Source of the DNA: Pseudomonas wenzhouensis
Lineage (GTDB): Bacteria > Pseudomonadota > Gammaproteobacteria > Pseudomonadales > Pseudomonadaceae
Assembly: GCF_021029445.1 (NCBI RefSeq)
Contig: NZ_CP072610.1
Coordinates: 3,038,001-3,102,000, forward strand
DNA: 64,000 bases
Direction of reading: 5' to 3'
Part shown: positions 55,863 through 64,000 of the stretch, piece after piece
How positions within the stretch are numbered: the stretch's first letter is position 1
How the letters are laid out: every line of letters starts with the position of its first letter
Program-made: the position numbers and the translations under genes
The notes under the pieces: generated by a model
Told to the model about the DNA's origin: nothing
Seen by the model: the letters and a program-made list of their open reading frames with translations, nothing else
The model's database searches: none

Positions 55863-55928
55863 AGCGCTCGCCAAGACGGTCAAACATCCGGGTAAGCGAG
55901 GCGCCTGCGGGCAGATCAGCCTACTTCA

Positions 55929-56504
55929 CTACTTCCAGGCGCAATAACACCCCACCGCCAACCCGCTGGCCAGCGACACCTGACGCCCCTGAGTCAGCGC
56001 ATCGAGCACGGGCTCGACAAAGCTGTTGCTGGAGTTGCACACCAACCCCTCACTGTAAGGCCCGGCATAAGCCAGCTTGCCGTCGCGATCCCAGATCGCT
56101 AGGGCCGGGCTGGCCGGCAGCGATTCCATGCCCTCGATCCCCGGCAAGGGCTTCATCCGCCCGCGCAGGAACGGCGCGATCTCACCTGTGCTGCCCGGCC
56201 TCTGCACGCTGTAGAACACCACATCAGCATTGCGATGCAGGCCGATCAGATAGCGCAGGTGCGCGTCGGTTTCCGCGTTGCAGGGGCAGTTCGGATCCCA
56301 GAAATGCACCACACGAATCGGGCCAGGGCCAGCCAGTTCAGGCGGCAGCTTCAACTCGCCCTGACCGAAGATCACCGTCTGCTCGGCATAGGGCCGCAGA
56401 TACGCCGCGCCGCTGAGCCACCAGATCAGCACCACCAGGCCAAGCGCCAACACGCAGAAGCCCACCACCAAGTGCTTGAAGCTCAGGCGTTGCAGCAGGT
56501 TCAT
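55929..56504 (-). CDS. Membrane-anchored thioredoxin-like protein (DUF6436-like) with CPC motif
   Basis: A 191-residue protein with one N-terminal transmembrane helix (LVVGFCVLALGLVVLIWWLSG) and a thioredoxin-type periplasmic domain: RVVHFWDPNCPCNAETDAHLRYL carries C-P-C where thioredoxins have C-x-x-C. Extra cysteines at EGLVCNSSNSF and the terminus VGCYCAWK. A thiol-redox or metal-handling role is plausible but unproven. Its start overlaps the stop of the upstream small membrane protein gene by 4 nt. Confidence 0.78.
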   Translation of the reverse strand: MNLLQRLSFKHLVVGFCVLALGLVVLIWWLSGAAYLRPYAEQTVIFGQGELKLPPELAGPGPIRVVHFWDPNCPCNAETDAHLRYLIGLHRNADVVFYSVQRPGSTGEIAPFLRGRMKPLPGIEGMESLPASPALAIWDRDGKLAYAGPYSEGLVCNSSNSFVEPVLDALTQGRQVSLASGLAVGCYCAWK

Positions 56505-56764
56505 GGCTGATGGCCGAACTTGCGCAGGAACTGCTTCTCCATCTCCTGGCAACTTTCCTCGGTGAAACTGCGCTCGGTGGCCTGCGCGCTCTTCCAGCAG
56601 GCCTCGATGGCCGCGCGCTCGCCAGCTTCGATCTCGGCGTCCTGCGGGCGGGTCATGATGTAGATCAGCCCGGCGAAAATCAGCACGACAAAGGCCAGGC
56701 CGGTCAGAAACAGGCCCAGGCAGCCTCGGCGCCCCAGCCCAGAGTTTTCTTCACTTGCGCTCAT
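56501..56764 (-). CDS. Small single-pass membrane protein
   Basis: An 87-residue protein: short cytosolic head (SASEENSGLGRRGCLG), one transmembrane helix (LFLTGLAFVVLIFAGLIYIM) and a charged, two-Cys periplasmic tail (AIEACWKSAQATERSFTEESCQEMEKQF). Overlaps the thioredoxin-like gene by 4 nt (ATGA), so the two are translationally coupled and may act together. No named family recognised. Confidence 0.72.
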   Translation of the reverse strand: MSASEENSGLGRRGCLGLFLTGLAFVVLIFAGLIYIMTRPQDAEIEAGERAAIEACWKSAQATERSFTEESCQEMEKQFLRKFGHQP

Positions 56765-56825
56765 TTATCTCGGTTTCCGCATTCATCAGTGGGGCTCGCC
56801 CCAGTACCGGGGCGAGCGCCGATCA

Positions 56826-59800
56826 TCAACCTTCAACCAGCGTCCACTGCTTGCTCAGGCGTTTGTCCGATACCGCCATCTTCGTGCCCAGTTGCTGGGC
56901 GAACAGCGACACGCGGTACTCCTCCAGCATCCAGCGATACAGCGTGAGTTGCGGGTCACGCTTGCCTTCCTGGGCATGTTTGGCAGTGCGCGTCTTGTAC
57001 TGTTCCCAGTAGCCTGTGAGCTCGCCCGTCCACACGCGGTCGCGCTGCACCTGAGCGCCCACCTTGTCCAGGCGCTGCTCGATGGCCTTGAGGTAACGCG
57101 GGATTTCCTTGAGCCACTCGCCCGGCGTTTCGCGCACGAAGCCGGCATAGACCAGATTGGCCAGTTGCAGCTTGATGTCGTTGAGCGCCATGGCCTGGGC
57201 CAGGTCGATCTTGCCCTTGAAGCGCTTCTGCAGGCCATGGTTGAGCTTGAGGATTTCCAGCACCTGGCGGGCGATGCGCTCGGCATGCGCCGTCCAGTCG
57301 CCGCGCTTGCGCTCGGCCAGTTGCGCCAGGGCCGCGCCGTCGCGTGGCAGCGTGGCTTCGCCTTCGAGGATGCAGGCATCCAGGCTGGCCAGCAGAATGT
57401 CCTCGACCAACACCTCGATACGGCCAATGTCGCGATACAGCAGGCCCAGCTCGGTCAGCCCCGGCAGCTTGCCGCGCAGGAACTTGGCCTGCTCGGCCAG
57501 TTGCTGTAACAGCAGGCGTTGCAGAGCACGGCGATGCTGGAACTCGGCCTCGGCCTGGGTCGGGAAGCGCCCTTCCTTGACCACACCGGCCTCCTCCACC
57601 AGCGCCGGATAGACCGTCATCGACAGCCCGGCGATCTTCTGCTGAGTCTTTTCCGCCACCTGGGCGAAGGCCTTGGCCTCCACCGCTTTCGGCTTGTCGC
57701 TCTGCTGCGGGATGGCTAGTGCGGCCTGGCTGGCCTCGGCGAAACGTGCGGTCAGCTCGGCGAGGTCGCGGCCTTCACCGAGGAACTTGCCGCGCGCATC
57801 CACCACCTCGATGTTCATCTTCAGGTGGTTTTCGATGCCTTCAGCCGCTTCCGCCCAGGCCTCGTCGGATACCCGTGCGCCGGTCATGCGTAGCAGCTCA
57901 TGCCCCAGCGCCTGCGGCAGCGAGCCCTGGCCGAACACCAGCTTGTCCAGCGCTGCGCCGACGAAATCCGGCACTGGTACAAAGTTCTTGCGCAGCGCCT
58001 TGGGCAGGCCACGTACCAGGGCAATGCACTTGGCCTCCAGCAGCCCCGGCACCAACCATTCCAGGCGCTCGGGCTGCAGTTGCGGCAACAGCGGCGCCGG
58101 CACGCGCAAGGTCACGCCGTCACGCGGGTGGTTGGGCTCGAAGTGATAGCTCAGCGGCAATTGCAGCTCGCCGATGCGCAGGGTGTCCGGGTACTGCGCG
58201 GCGGTGACCTCCTTGGCATCGCGGGCCAGGGCATCTTCCTCGCGCATGATCAGAAGCTGCGCGTCGGCGGCGCTGCCCTTCTTGTACCAGCTCTCGAAAC
58301 TGGCGGCCTGGTAGATGTCCTGCGGGATGCGCGCATCGTAATAGCCGAACAGGGTTTCCTCGTCGGCGAGAATGTCGCGGCGGCGCGACTTGGCCTCCAG
58401 CTCGTCGAGGCGTTCGAGCAACTGGCGGTTGGCGGTCAGGCAGCGCACGCGGCTGTTGATCTCGCCACGCACCAGGCCCTCGCGAATGAACATCTCGCGC
58501 GCCACCGGCGGGTCGATGGGGCCGTAATGCACCGGGCGGCGGCCGACGATGATCATGCCGTACAGGGTGACCTGCTCGTACGCCACCACCTGGCCGCGCT
58601 TCTTCTCCCAGTGCGGTTCCAGATGGTTCTTCTTCACCAGATGCGCCGCCAGCGGCTCGATCCAGTCCGGCTCGATCTTCGCCACCATGCGGGCGAACAG
58701 CTTGGTGGTTTCCACCAGCTCGGCGGCCATGATCCAGTTGGGCTTCTTGCGCCCGATCACGCTCGACGGGTGAATCCAGAAACGCCGCTGGCGCGCGCCG
58801 AGGTAGTCGCCCTCCTCGGTCTTCTGGCCGATCTGGCTGAGCAGGCCGGCGAGAATCGCCTTGTGCACGGCGGCGTAGTTCTTCGCCCGCACCGCTGCCT
58901 CACTGGCCTCGGCCTGCTGACGGGCGATGGCGTTGACGCGGGTATCCTTGGTAGGGACAACCGATTCTTTGTAGGAGCCCGCTTGCGGGCGATCCGCCTG
59001 ACCATCATCGCCCGCAAGCGGGCTCCTACGGGAAGCATTGCCGCTCAACTGCAGTTCACGGGCGATCAACACCAATTGCCGGTGCGCATCGCGCCATTCG
59101 CGCAGGCGCATGTAGTTGAGGAAGTTCTTCTTGCACCAGGTACGCAGCGGGTTGCTGCCCAGCTCCTGGCGCTTCTCCTCGAAGCCGCGCCACAGGTTGA
59201 TCAGCGCGGCGAAGTCCGAATCCACATCCTTCCACTGCGCATGGGCCTGGTCGGCAGCCTGCTGGCGATCCATCGGTCGTTCGCGCGGGTCCTGCACCGA
59301 CAGCGCGGCGGCGACAATGAGGATTTCCTCCAGGCTGCCCTGCTTGGCACCTTCCAGCACCATGCGCCCCAGGCGCGGGTCGATGGGCAGGCGCGCCAAT
59401 TGCCGACCGATGGGCGTGAGCTGGCTTTCGCGGTTGACCGCCGACAGCTCCTGCAACAGGTTGAAGCCGTCGCTGATGGCCTTGCCGTCTGGCGGCTCGA
59501 TAAAGGGAAAGTCCTCGATGCTGCCCAGGCGCAGGTGCAGCATCTGCAGGATTACCGCCGCGAGGTTGGTACGCAGAATCTCCGGGTCGGTGAATTCAGG
59601 GCGCCCGAGAAAATCCTCCTCGCTGTACAGACGAATGCAGATGCCCGGCTCGACCCGCCCGCAACGGCCCTTGCGCTGGTTGGCGCTGGCCTGCGACACC
59701 GGCTCGATGGGCAGGCGCTGCACCTTGGCGCGGTAGCTGTAGCGGCTGATCCTGGCCGTCCCCGAATCGATCACATAGCGGATGCCCGGCACGGTCAGCG

Positions 59801-60869
59801 AGGTCTCGGCGACGTTGGTGGCCAGCACGATCTTGCGCCCCGGCATGGGCGCAAAAATTTTCTGCTGCTCGGCCGGCGTCAGCCGCGCATACAGCGGCAG
59901 CACCTCGGTAAAACGCAGATTGGCCTTGCGCAGCACCTCGGCGGCCTCGCGAATCTCGCGCTCGCCGGGCAGGAACACCAGCACGTCGCCAGGACGCTGG
60001 CCCACGCTGCGCTCGTGCTCGGCGATCTCGTCCAGCGCAGCGAGAATGCCCTGGTCGATGGACAGGTCATCGAGCAGACGCTCGCCCTCCTCGTCCACCT
60101 CGGCCGCCAGCGGGCGATACCAGGTTTCCACCGGATAGGTGCGACCGGACACCTCGATGATCGGCGCGTCGTTGAAATGCTTGGAAAAGCGCTCCAGATC
60201 GATGGTCGCCGAGGTGATGATCAGCTTCAGATCCGGGCGGCGCGGCAGCAGGGTCTTCAGGTAGCCGAGCAGGAAGTCGATGTTGAGGCTGCGTTCGTGC
60301 GCCTCGTCGACGATGATGGTGTCGTATTTTTCCAGAAAGCGGTCGTGCTGGGTTTCGGCGAGCAGGATGCCGTCGGTCATCAGCTTGATCAGCGTGCCGT
60401 CCTTGCTCTGATCCTCGAACCGCACCTGATAGCCGACCAGCTCACCCAGCGGCGTGCCGATCTCTTCCGCCACCCGCGTCGCCACGCTACGCGCCGCCAA
60501 ACGGCGCGGCTGGGTATGACCGATCAGGCCATGCACGCCCCGACCGATCTCCAGGCAGATCTTCGGCAACTGCGTGGTCTTGCCCGAACCGGTCTCACCG
60601 GCGATCACCACCACCTGGCTCTTCTCCAGCGCGGCCTTGATCTCGTCACGCTTGGCGGCAATCGGCAGCGCATCGTCGTAACGCATCGCCGGGATGCTGC
60701 TGCGCCGCGCCGCCACCTTGTCGCTGGCCGCCTGGAAACGCGCCAACCACTGCGCCAGCTTGGCCTCGTCGGGGTGCTTCTGCAGCTCATGCAACTGCCG
60801 GCGCAAGCGATGGCGCTCGGCGATCATGACGTGGTCGAGTTTCTTCTGCAGCGTGGCGAGGTCAGTCAT
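56826..60869 (-). CDS. hrpA: DEAH-box ATP-dependent RNA helicase HrpA
   Basis: A 1347-residue helicase. Walker A GETGSGKTTQ at 91-100, DEAH at 188-191 (IIVDEAHERS), SATIDLERFS, and motifs V/VI (VLATNVAETSLTVPGIRYVID, QRKGRCGRVEPG) are followed by HA2, OB-fold and the long HrpA-specific DUF3418 C-terminus. In E. coli HrpA processes mRNA and rescues stalled ribosomes. Near residues 614-633 the frame reads through a perfect REP hairpin (58971-59029) without a stop, adding a Ser/Arg/Pro-rich insert between two helical segments. The large open frame on the other strand is a shadow. Confidence 0.96.
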   Translation of the reverse strand: MTDLATLQKKLDHVMIAERHRLRRQLHELQKHPDEAKLAQWLARFQAASDKVAARRSSIPAMRYDDALPIAAKRDEIKAALEKSQVVVIAGETGSGKTTQLPKICLEIGRGVHGLIGHTQPRRLAARSVATRVAEEIGTPLGELVGYQVRFEDQSKDGTLIKLMTDGILLAETQHDRFLEKYDTIIVDEAHERSLNIDFLLGYLKTLLPRRPDLKLIITSATIDLERFSKHFNDAPIIEVSGRTYPVETWYRPLAAEVDEEGERLLDDLSIDQGILAALDEIAEHERSVGQRPGDVLVFLPGEREIREAAEVLRKANLRFTEVLPLYARLTPAEQQKIFAPMPGRKIVLATNVAETSLTVPGIRYVIDSGTARISRYSYRAKVQRLPIEPVSQASANQRKGRCGRVEPGICIRLYSEEDFLGRPEFTDPEILRTNLAAVILQMLHLRLGSIEDFPFIEPPDGKAISDGFNLLQELSAVNRESQLTPIGRQLARLPIDPRLGRMVLEGAKQGSLEEILIVAAALSVQDPRERPMDRQQAADQAHAQWKDVDSDFAALINLWRGFEEKRQELGSNPLRTWCKKNFLNYMRLREWRDAHRQLVLIARELQLSGNASRRSPLAGDDGQADRPQAGSYKESVVPTKDTRVNAIARQQAEASEAAVRAKNYAAVHKAILAGLLSQIGQKTEEGDYLGARQRRFWIHPSSVIGRKKPNWIMAAELVETTKLFARMVAKIEPDWIEPLAAHLVKKNHLEPHWEKKRGQVVAYEQVTLYGMIIVGRRPVHYGPIDPPVAREMFIREGLVRGEINSRVRCLTANRQLLERLDELEAKSRRRDILADEETLFGYYDARIPQDIYQAASFESWYKKGSAADAQLLIMREEDALARDAKEVTAAQYPDTLRIGELQLPLSYHFEPNHPRDGVTLRVPAPLLPQLQPERLEWLVPGLLEAKCIALVRGLPKALRKNFVPVPDFVGAALDKLVFGQGSLPQALGHELLRMTGARVSDEAWAEAAEGIENHLKMNIEVVDARGKFLGEGRDLAELTARFAEASQAALAIPQQSDKPKAVEAKAFAQVAEKTQQKIAGLSMTVYPALVEEAGVVKEGRFPTQAEAEFQHRRALQRLLLQQLAEQAKFLRGKLPGLTELGLLYRDIGRIEVLVEDILLASLDACILEGEATLPRDGAALAQLAERKRGDWTAHAERIARQVLEILKLNHGLQKRFKGKIDLAQAMALNDIKLQLANLVYAGFVRETPGEWLKEIPRYLKAIEQRLDKVGAQVQRDRVWTGELTGYWEQYKTRTAKHAQEGKRDPQLTLYRWMLEEYRVSLFAQQLGTKMAVSDKRLSKQWTLVEG
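58971..59029. repeat. REPIN inside the hrpA coding sequence
   Basis: A 59-bp palindrome with two perfect 23-nt arms (58971-58993 and 59007-59029; left arm begins GTAGGAGCCCGCTTGCGGGC) around a 13-nt loop. This is a classical Pseudomonas REP sequence, normally extragenic. It is read in frame by hrpA. Confidence 0.92.
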
Positions 60870-61227
60870 CTGGATCGAGGCAATCAGGGCAAAGGCGGGA
60901 TTGTCGCAGATTACGGCTCATGGCGGGCAGGCCGTAACGCAGTGGAAGAGCGCGAGGTTAGGGCGTAATAGCACGGCGGTTTTCGGCCATAACCGGGCTG
61001 TTTCAGACCCGCTATTGAAACCTGAATGCGTCATCGGTGCGATTCGGTCAGTCTCCACGCTTGGGAGCGCCCACAGCATTTCCAGGGTTTGGGAGGAGCG
61101 AGACTATGTGCTTTTTCAGGTTTCACTTCCGGCGTCTGGCCGGGCAGCCTAATATCTCACGCAAGTCTTTCGTTTCGCTCACGGGGGCCGACTGAAGCCT
61201 GCCCTTAACCCAGACCTTAGGTGGCTC
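60870..61227. other. Intergenic region between hrpA and the diguanylate cyclase gene
   Basis: 358 bp separating divergent genes. It must contain both promoters. Short open frames (61026-61208 and 60694-61152) lack ribosome sites and conserved character. No strong hairpin or known operator was found. Confidence 0.4.
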
Positions 61228-62373
61228 ATGCCTCTTCCGCCTCCCTTGCCTGAGTCTCCCTCCAGCAGTTCGGTTGCCCTGCAGGTACGCACCGACCGGC
61301 TGCAACTGCTGTTTCGCCAGTCTTTCCTCGCCACATTTGGCAGTGTGGGGGGAGCAACGGTGTTGTCCTGGTTGCAGCATGATCTGGGCAACCGCGCCGT
61401 TATCGCCCCCTGGCTCATTGCCCTGTGCCTGGCCGGCATGGTTCGGCTCAGTCTGTTCTGGGCTTACCACCGCAGCGCCCCGCACAACCGCACGCCTGCC
61501 CGCTGGGAAGGCGTGTATTGGGTGACGCTGGTAATCACGTCCGCAATCTGGGGCATCGGCGCTTTTCTGCTGATGTCCCGCGACAGTCTGCTGTCACAGG
61601 TCATGACCCTGTTTTTTGCGATCGGCATGGCCGGCAGTGCCATTTCGGCCTATTCGGCTTATCGCTCCATGACCCTGGCCGCCGTGGGGCTGGTGCTGCT
61701 GCCCACAACGCTGTGGCTGCTCACCGAACCGGGCAACGAACAACGGCTGCTGGCCGTGACCACCCTGGCCTTTTCCATCTTCGTCATGCGCGCCACCCGC
61801 GAGCTGTCCGATGCACTGGGCTCTCTGCTGCGGCTGCGCCGCGAACTGGAGATCCAGCACCGCATCGCCAGCAACGCCGCGCGCACCGACGAGCTGACCG
61901 GGCTGAACAACCTGCGCGCCTTCAAGGAACAGGCCGATGCGATGTTCGCCTACACCCGCCGCCACGGTTTACTGCTCTGCGCGCTGATGCTCGACATCGA
62001 TCACTTCAAACAGATCAACGACACTCACGGTCATGCTGCGGGGGACCGGGTGCTGCACGCAGTGGCGACACGGCTGCAGGCAACCTTGCGCGAAACCGAC
62101 CTCTGCGGCCGACTGGGCGGCGAGGAGTTTGCAGTGCTGCTTGCCGGCACGGAGCGGCATGAAGCATTGGCGATCGCTGAAAAGCTGCGCCTGGCCATAC
62201 AGGCCATCGTGCTGCCGATCAACGACAGCACGTTGAATGTGACCATCAGCATCGGGGTTGCCGAAGCGGACACGGCCTGCCCCGACGCCACGGCCCTGCT
62301 GACTCAAGCCGATGCGGCCATGTACCAGGCAAAGTCCAATGGCCGTAATCAGGTGCACGGCGGCCTCGCCTGA
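61228..62373 (+). CDS. Membrane-bound diguanylate cyclase (GGDEF)
   Basis: A 381-residue protein: an N-terminal region of about six transmembrane helices (residues ~30-195; VIAPWLIALCLAGMVRLSLFW, YWVTLVITSAIWGIGAFLL, MTLFFAIGMAGSAISAY, MTLAAVGLVLLPTTLWLL) and a C-terminal GGDEF domain (~220-380) with an intact active site GRLGGEEFAVLLAG and ELTGLNNLRAFKEQ, plus DIDHFKQINDTHGHAAGD. It should make c-di-GMP; the RxxD inhibitory site is not evident before GGEEF (RETDLCGRLGGEEF carries R-E-T-D), so product feedback inhibition is possible. Monocistronic with terminator at 62379. Confidence 0.93.
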   Translation: MPLPPPLPESPSSSSVALQVRTDRLQLLFRQSFLATFGSVGGATVLSWLQHDLGNRAVIAPWLIALCLAGMVRLSLFWAYHRSAPHNRTPARWEGVYWVTLVITSAIWGIGAFLLMSRDSLLSQVMTLFFAIGMAGSAISAYSAYRSMTLAAVGLVLLPTTLWLLTEPGNEQRLLAVTTLAFSIFVMRATRELSDALGSLLRLRRELEIQHRIASNAARTDELTGLNNLRAFKEQADAMFAYTRRHGLLLCALMLDIDHFKQINDTHGHAAGDRVLHAVATRLQATLRETDLCGRLGGEEFAVLLAGTERHEALAIAEKLRLAIQAIVLPINDSTLNVTISIGVAEADTACPDATALLTQADAAMYQAKSNGRNQVHGGLA

Positions 62374-62378
62374 GCAGG

Positions 62379-62400
62379 AACGCCCGCATAGGCGGGCGTT
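62379..62400. terminator. Intrinsic terminator between diguanylate cyclase and CitMHS genes
   Basis: AACGCCCGC-ATA-GGCGGGCGTT is a 9-bp stem with 3- to 4-nt loop, 6 nt after the cyclase stop codon; the tail is only moderately T-rich (CGTGTT). It may stop both convergent genes. Confidence 0.8.
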
Positions 62401-62424
62401 CGTGTTCAGGCAGGCCGCGACCCG

Positions 62425-63729
62425 TCAGCGGCTGATCAGGGGGAACACGCCCAGCAGCAAGGCCGCCGCCAGGATGACCATGCACACCATCACCGCCCAT
62501 TTGAGGGTAAAGCGTTGCAGGTCGCCAAATTCGATCTTGGCCAGGCCGATCAGCAGGTAAGTCGAGGGCACCAGCGGGCTGAGCAGGTGCACCGGCTGGC
62601 CGACGATGGACGCGCGGGCCATTTCCACGGCGCTGATGCCGTAGCTGGAGGCGGCTTGGTTGAGCACCGGCAGGATGCCGTAGTAGAAGGCATCGTTGGA
62701 CATGAAGAAGGTGAACGGCATGCTCACCAGTGCGGTGATCACCGCCAGGTAAGGGCCGAGCGCGTCGGGGATGACCGCCAGCAGGCTCTTGGACATGGCC
62801 TCGACCATGCCGGTACCGCTGAGAATGCCGGTGAAGATACCGGCCGCGAAGATCAGCCCGACCACCGCCAGGACGTTGCCGGCATGGGCGGCGATGCGCT
62901 CCTTCTGCTGCTGCAGGCAGGGGCAGTTGATGATCATGGCGATGCTGAAGGCGATCATGAACAGCACCGGCATTGGCAGCAGGCCGGCGATCAGGGCGGT
63001 CATCAGCACCACGGTGAGGATGGCGTTGATCCATAACAGCTTCGGCCGGCGCGCCTCGGGGAACTGCGACACGCTGATTTCTTCGCGGACGCTCTGGTCG
63101 TCTGGCAGGTGCAACACGCCCAGGCGTTTGCGCTCACGCAGACCGTAGAGATAGGCCACGCCAAACAGCGCAATGGCGCCGACGATCATGCCCGGAATCA
63201 TCGGCACGAAGACGTCCGACGGGTCGACGTGCAGGGCGCTGGCAGCGCGGGCAGTCGGGCCGCCCCAGGGGGTCATGTTCATGATGCCGCCGGCCATGAT
63301 GATCAGGCCGGCCATGATGGTCGGGCTCATCTTCAGGCGGCTGTACAGCGGCAGCATGGCGCCGACGCAGATCATGTAGGTGGTCGAACCGTCGCCATCG
63401 AGCGAGACGATCAGCGCCAGGGCCACGGTGCCGACCGCGACTTTCAGCGGGTCGCCCTTGACCAGCTTGAGGATCAGGCGCACGGGTGGATCGAACAGTC
63501 CCGAGTCGATCATGATGGCGAAGTAGAGGATGGCGAACATCAGCATCACGCCAGTGGGCGCGAGCTTGCCGATGCCTTCGAGCATCATCGGGCCGATCTG
63601 GGTGGCGAAGCCACCAATCAGAGCGAAGAGGATGGGGATGATGATCAGGGCTATCAGCGCCGACAGGCGTTTGCTCATGATCAGGTACATGAACGTCGAG
63701 ACCATGGCGAAGCCAAGGAATGTGAGCAT
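62425..63729 (-). CDS. CitMHS-family citrate-metal/H+ symporter (copy 2)
   Basis: A 434-residue inner membrane carrier of the CitM/CitH type with ~12 helices. Motifs include VSLDGDGSTTYMICVGAMLPLY, NMTPWGGPTARAASALHVDP, the cytosolic loop with SVREEISVSQFPEARRP and FFMSNDAFYYGILPVLNQAA. It resembles well-known citrate-Mg2+ symporters more than copy 1 at 45445. GGAG lies near its start codon. Uptake of metal-complexed citrate is the expected role. Its regulator is not in view. Confidence 0.92.
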   Translation of the reverse strand: MLTFLGFAMVSTFMYLIMSKRLSALIALIIIPILFALIGGFATQIGPMMLEGIGKLAPTGVMLMFAILYFAIMIDSGLFDPPVRLILKLVKGDPLKVAVGTVALALIVSLDGDGSTTYMICVGAMLPLYSRLKMSPTIMAGLIIMAGGIMNMTPWGGPTARAASALHVDPSDVFVPMIPGMIVGAIALFGVAYLYGLRERKRLGVLHLPDDQSVREEISVSQFPEARRPKLLWINAILTVVLMTALIAGLLPMPVLFMIAFSIAMIINCPCLQQQKERIAAHAGNVLAVVGLIFAAGIFTGILSGTGMVEAMSKSLLAVIPDALGPYLAVITALVSMPFTFFMSNDAFYYGILPVLNQAASSYGISAVEMARASIVGQPVHLLSPLVPSTYLLIGLAKIEFGDLQRFTLKWAVMVCMVILAAALLLGVFPLISR

Positions 63730-64000
63730 GGAGATTCTCCGGACGGAATTCGGCTGGGGGCTTGGAGAGGGTCAGCTAGGGTTGGGCAACGAACGGACGG
63801 AGAGAGGGAATGCAAGGCCTGTCAGAGACATGGATGTATACCGTTTTGTTCTTGTTGGTAATGGTCGGCCGCAGAGCGGTCACGACGCTGTGGCAGGTCT
63901 GCGCCTGCCGTGGGCAAGAACATAGGCGCAGAAGCTTTCTGGCAGCTTTCATTGCGAAGCTTGTCGCAAAATATTTCATGCTGCGGATTTACGCTCTGCG
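63730..64000. promoter_or_regulatory. Upstream region of CitMHS copy 2 (window edge)
   Basis: 271 bp with no supported gene. The short frame at 63776-63979 (minus) lacks a ribosome site and family resemblance. The CitMHS promoter, probably with a catabolite or two-component operator, should lie here. Confidence 0.4.

Noticed and set aside
57900..60968. 1022-codon open frame on the + strand opposite hrpA
   Set aside because: Antisense shadow of hrpA caused by codon bias; no motifs.
63776..63979. 67-codon frame on the - strand at the right edge
   Set aside because: No ribosome site, odd composition and overlap with the expected CitMHS promoter region.

Overview
The window is about 64 kb of a high-GC gammaproteobacterial chromosome. 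Protein sequences and gene order (gap-mfd, nagZ, psrA/lexA-sulA, topA, fadAB, uup, slt, lipid kinase, FGGY kinase/GlpD-like/FAD oxidase) match the conserved Pseudomonas backbone around PA3001-PA3027 of P. aeruginosa. Several locus features and the REP-type repeats suggest the mendocina/oleovorans group (Pseudomonas sensu lato, Ectopseudomonas). This placement is by recognition; no database search was run.

Layout: (1) 1-8.6 kb: partial glyceraldehyde-3-phosphate dehydrogenase, mfd, a CsiV-like protein, nagZ with a signal-peptide-less YkuD protein, then psrA divergent from the SOS pair lexA-sulA. (2) 8.6-20.5 kb: two small conserved proteins, topA, a DUF1653 protein, the fadBA beta-oxidation operon, an exported helical protein, a universal stress protein, a conserved cysteine-bearing protein and the ABC-F protein Uup. 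(3) 20.7-32.9 kb: Slt transglycosylase, MOSC protein, CheV, YegS-like lipid kinase, pirin, and a kinase/dehydrogenase/oxidase module (PA3024-3026 type) with a divergent AraC regulator.

(4) 32.9-39.7 kb is the accessory hot spot. It holds a complete hvfABCX (bufferin/oxazolin type) RiPP operon. The precursor has a signal peptide and three 17-residue repeats carrying six EG[SK]CG cysteine motifs. It is followed by a DUF692 multinuclear iron oxidase, a DUF2063 partner and a DoxX membrane protein. The family is known for copper-binding peptides made under metal stress. Upstream lie an ECF-like promoter, a MITE-like hairpin element, REP repeats, a PIN-like gene cut by an IS5-family element, and then an ECF sigma/zinc-finger anti-sigma pair reading toward the RiPP operon, next to a FabH-like synthase. 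I infer that the sigma pair and the RiPP operon were once closer and that mobile DNA separated them.

(5) 39.9-50.2 kb: FMN glutamate-synthase-like protein, lipoprotein, HIT protein, nu-class GST, MFS transporter, ClpP-like exported protein, CitMHS transporter, DUF3087 protein, a deleted chemoreceptor remnant, a membrane-anchored alpha/beta hydrolase and a nucleotidyltransferase-like protein. (6) 50.3-55.2 kb: the cyoABCDE cytochrome bo3 quinol oxidase operon with a long upstream region holding an Anr-like box and an inverted repeat. (7) 55.9-64 kb: a small thioredoxin-like/membrane protein pair, hrpA with a perfect REPIN inside its reading frame, a membrane diguanylate cyclase and a second CitMHS transporter.

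No rRNA, tRNA or CRISPR array was seen. Very long open frames opposite topA, fadBA, mfd and hrpA are antisense shadows of high-GC coding DNA.
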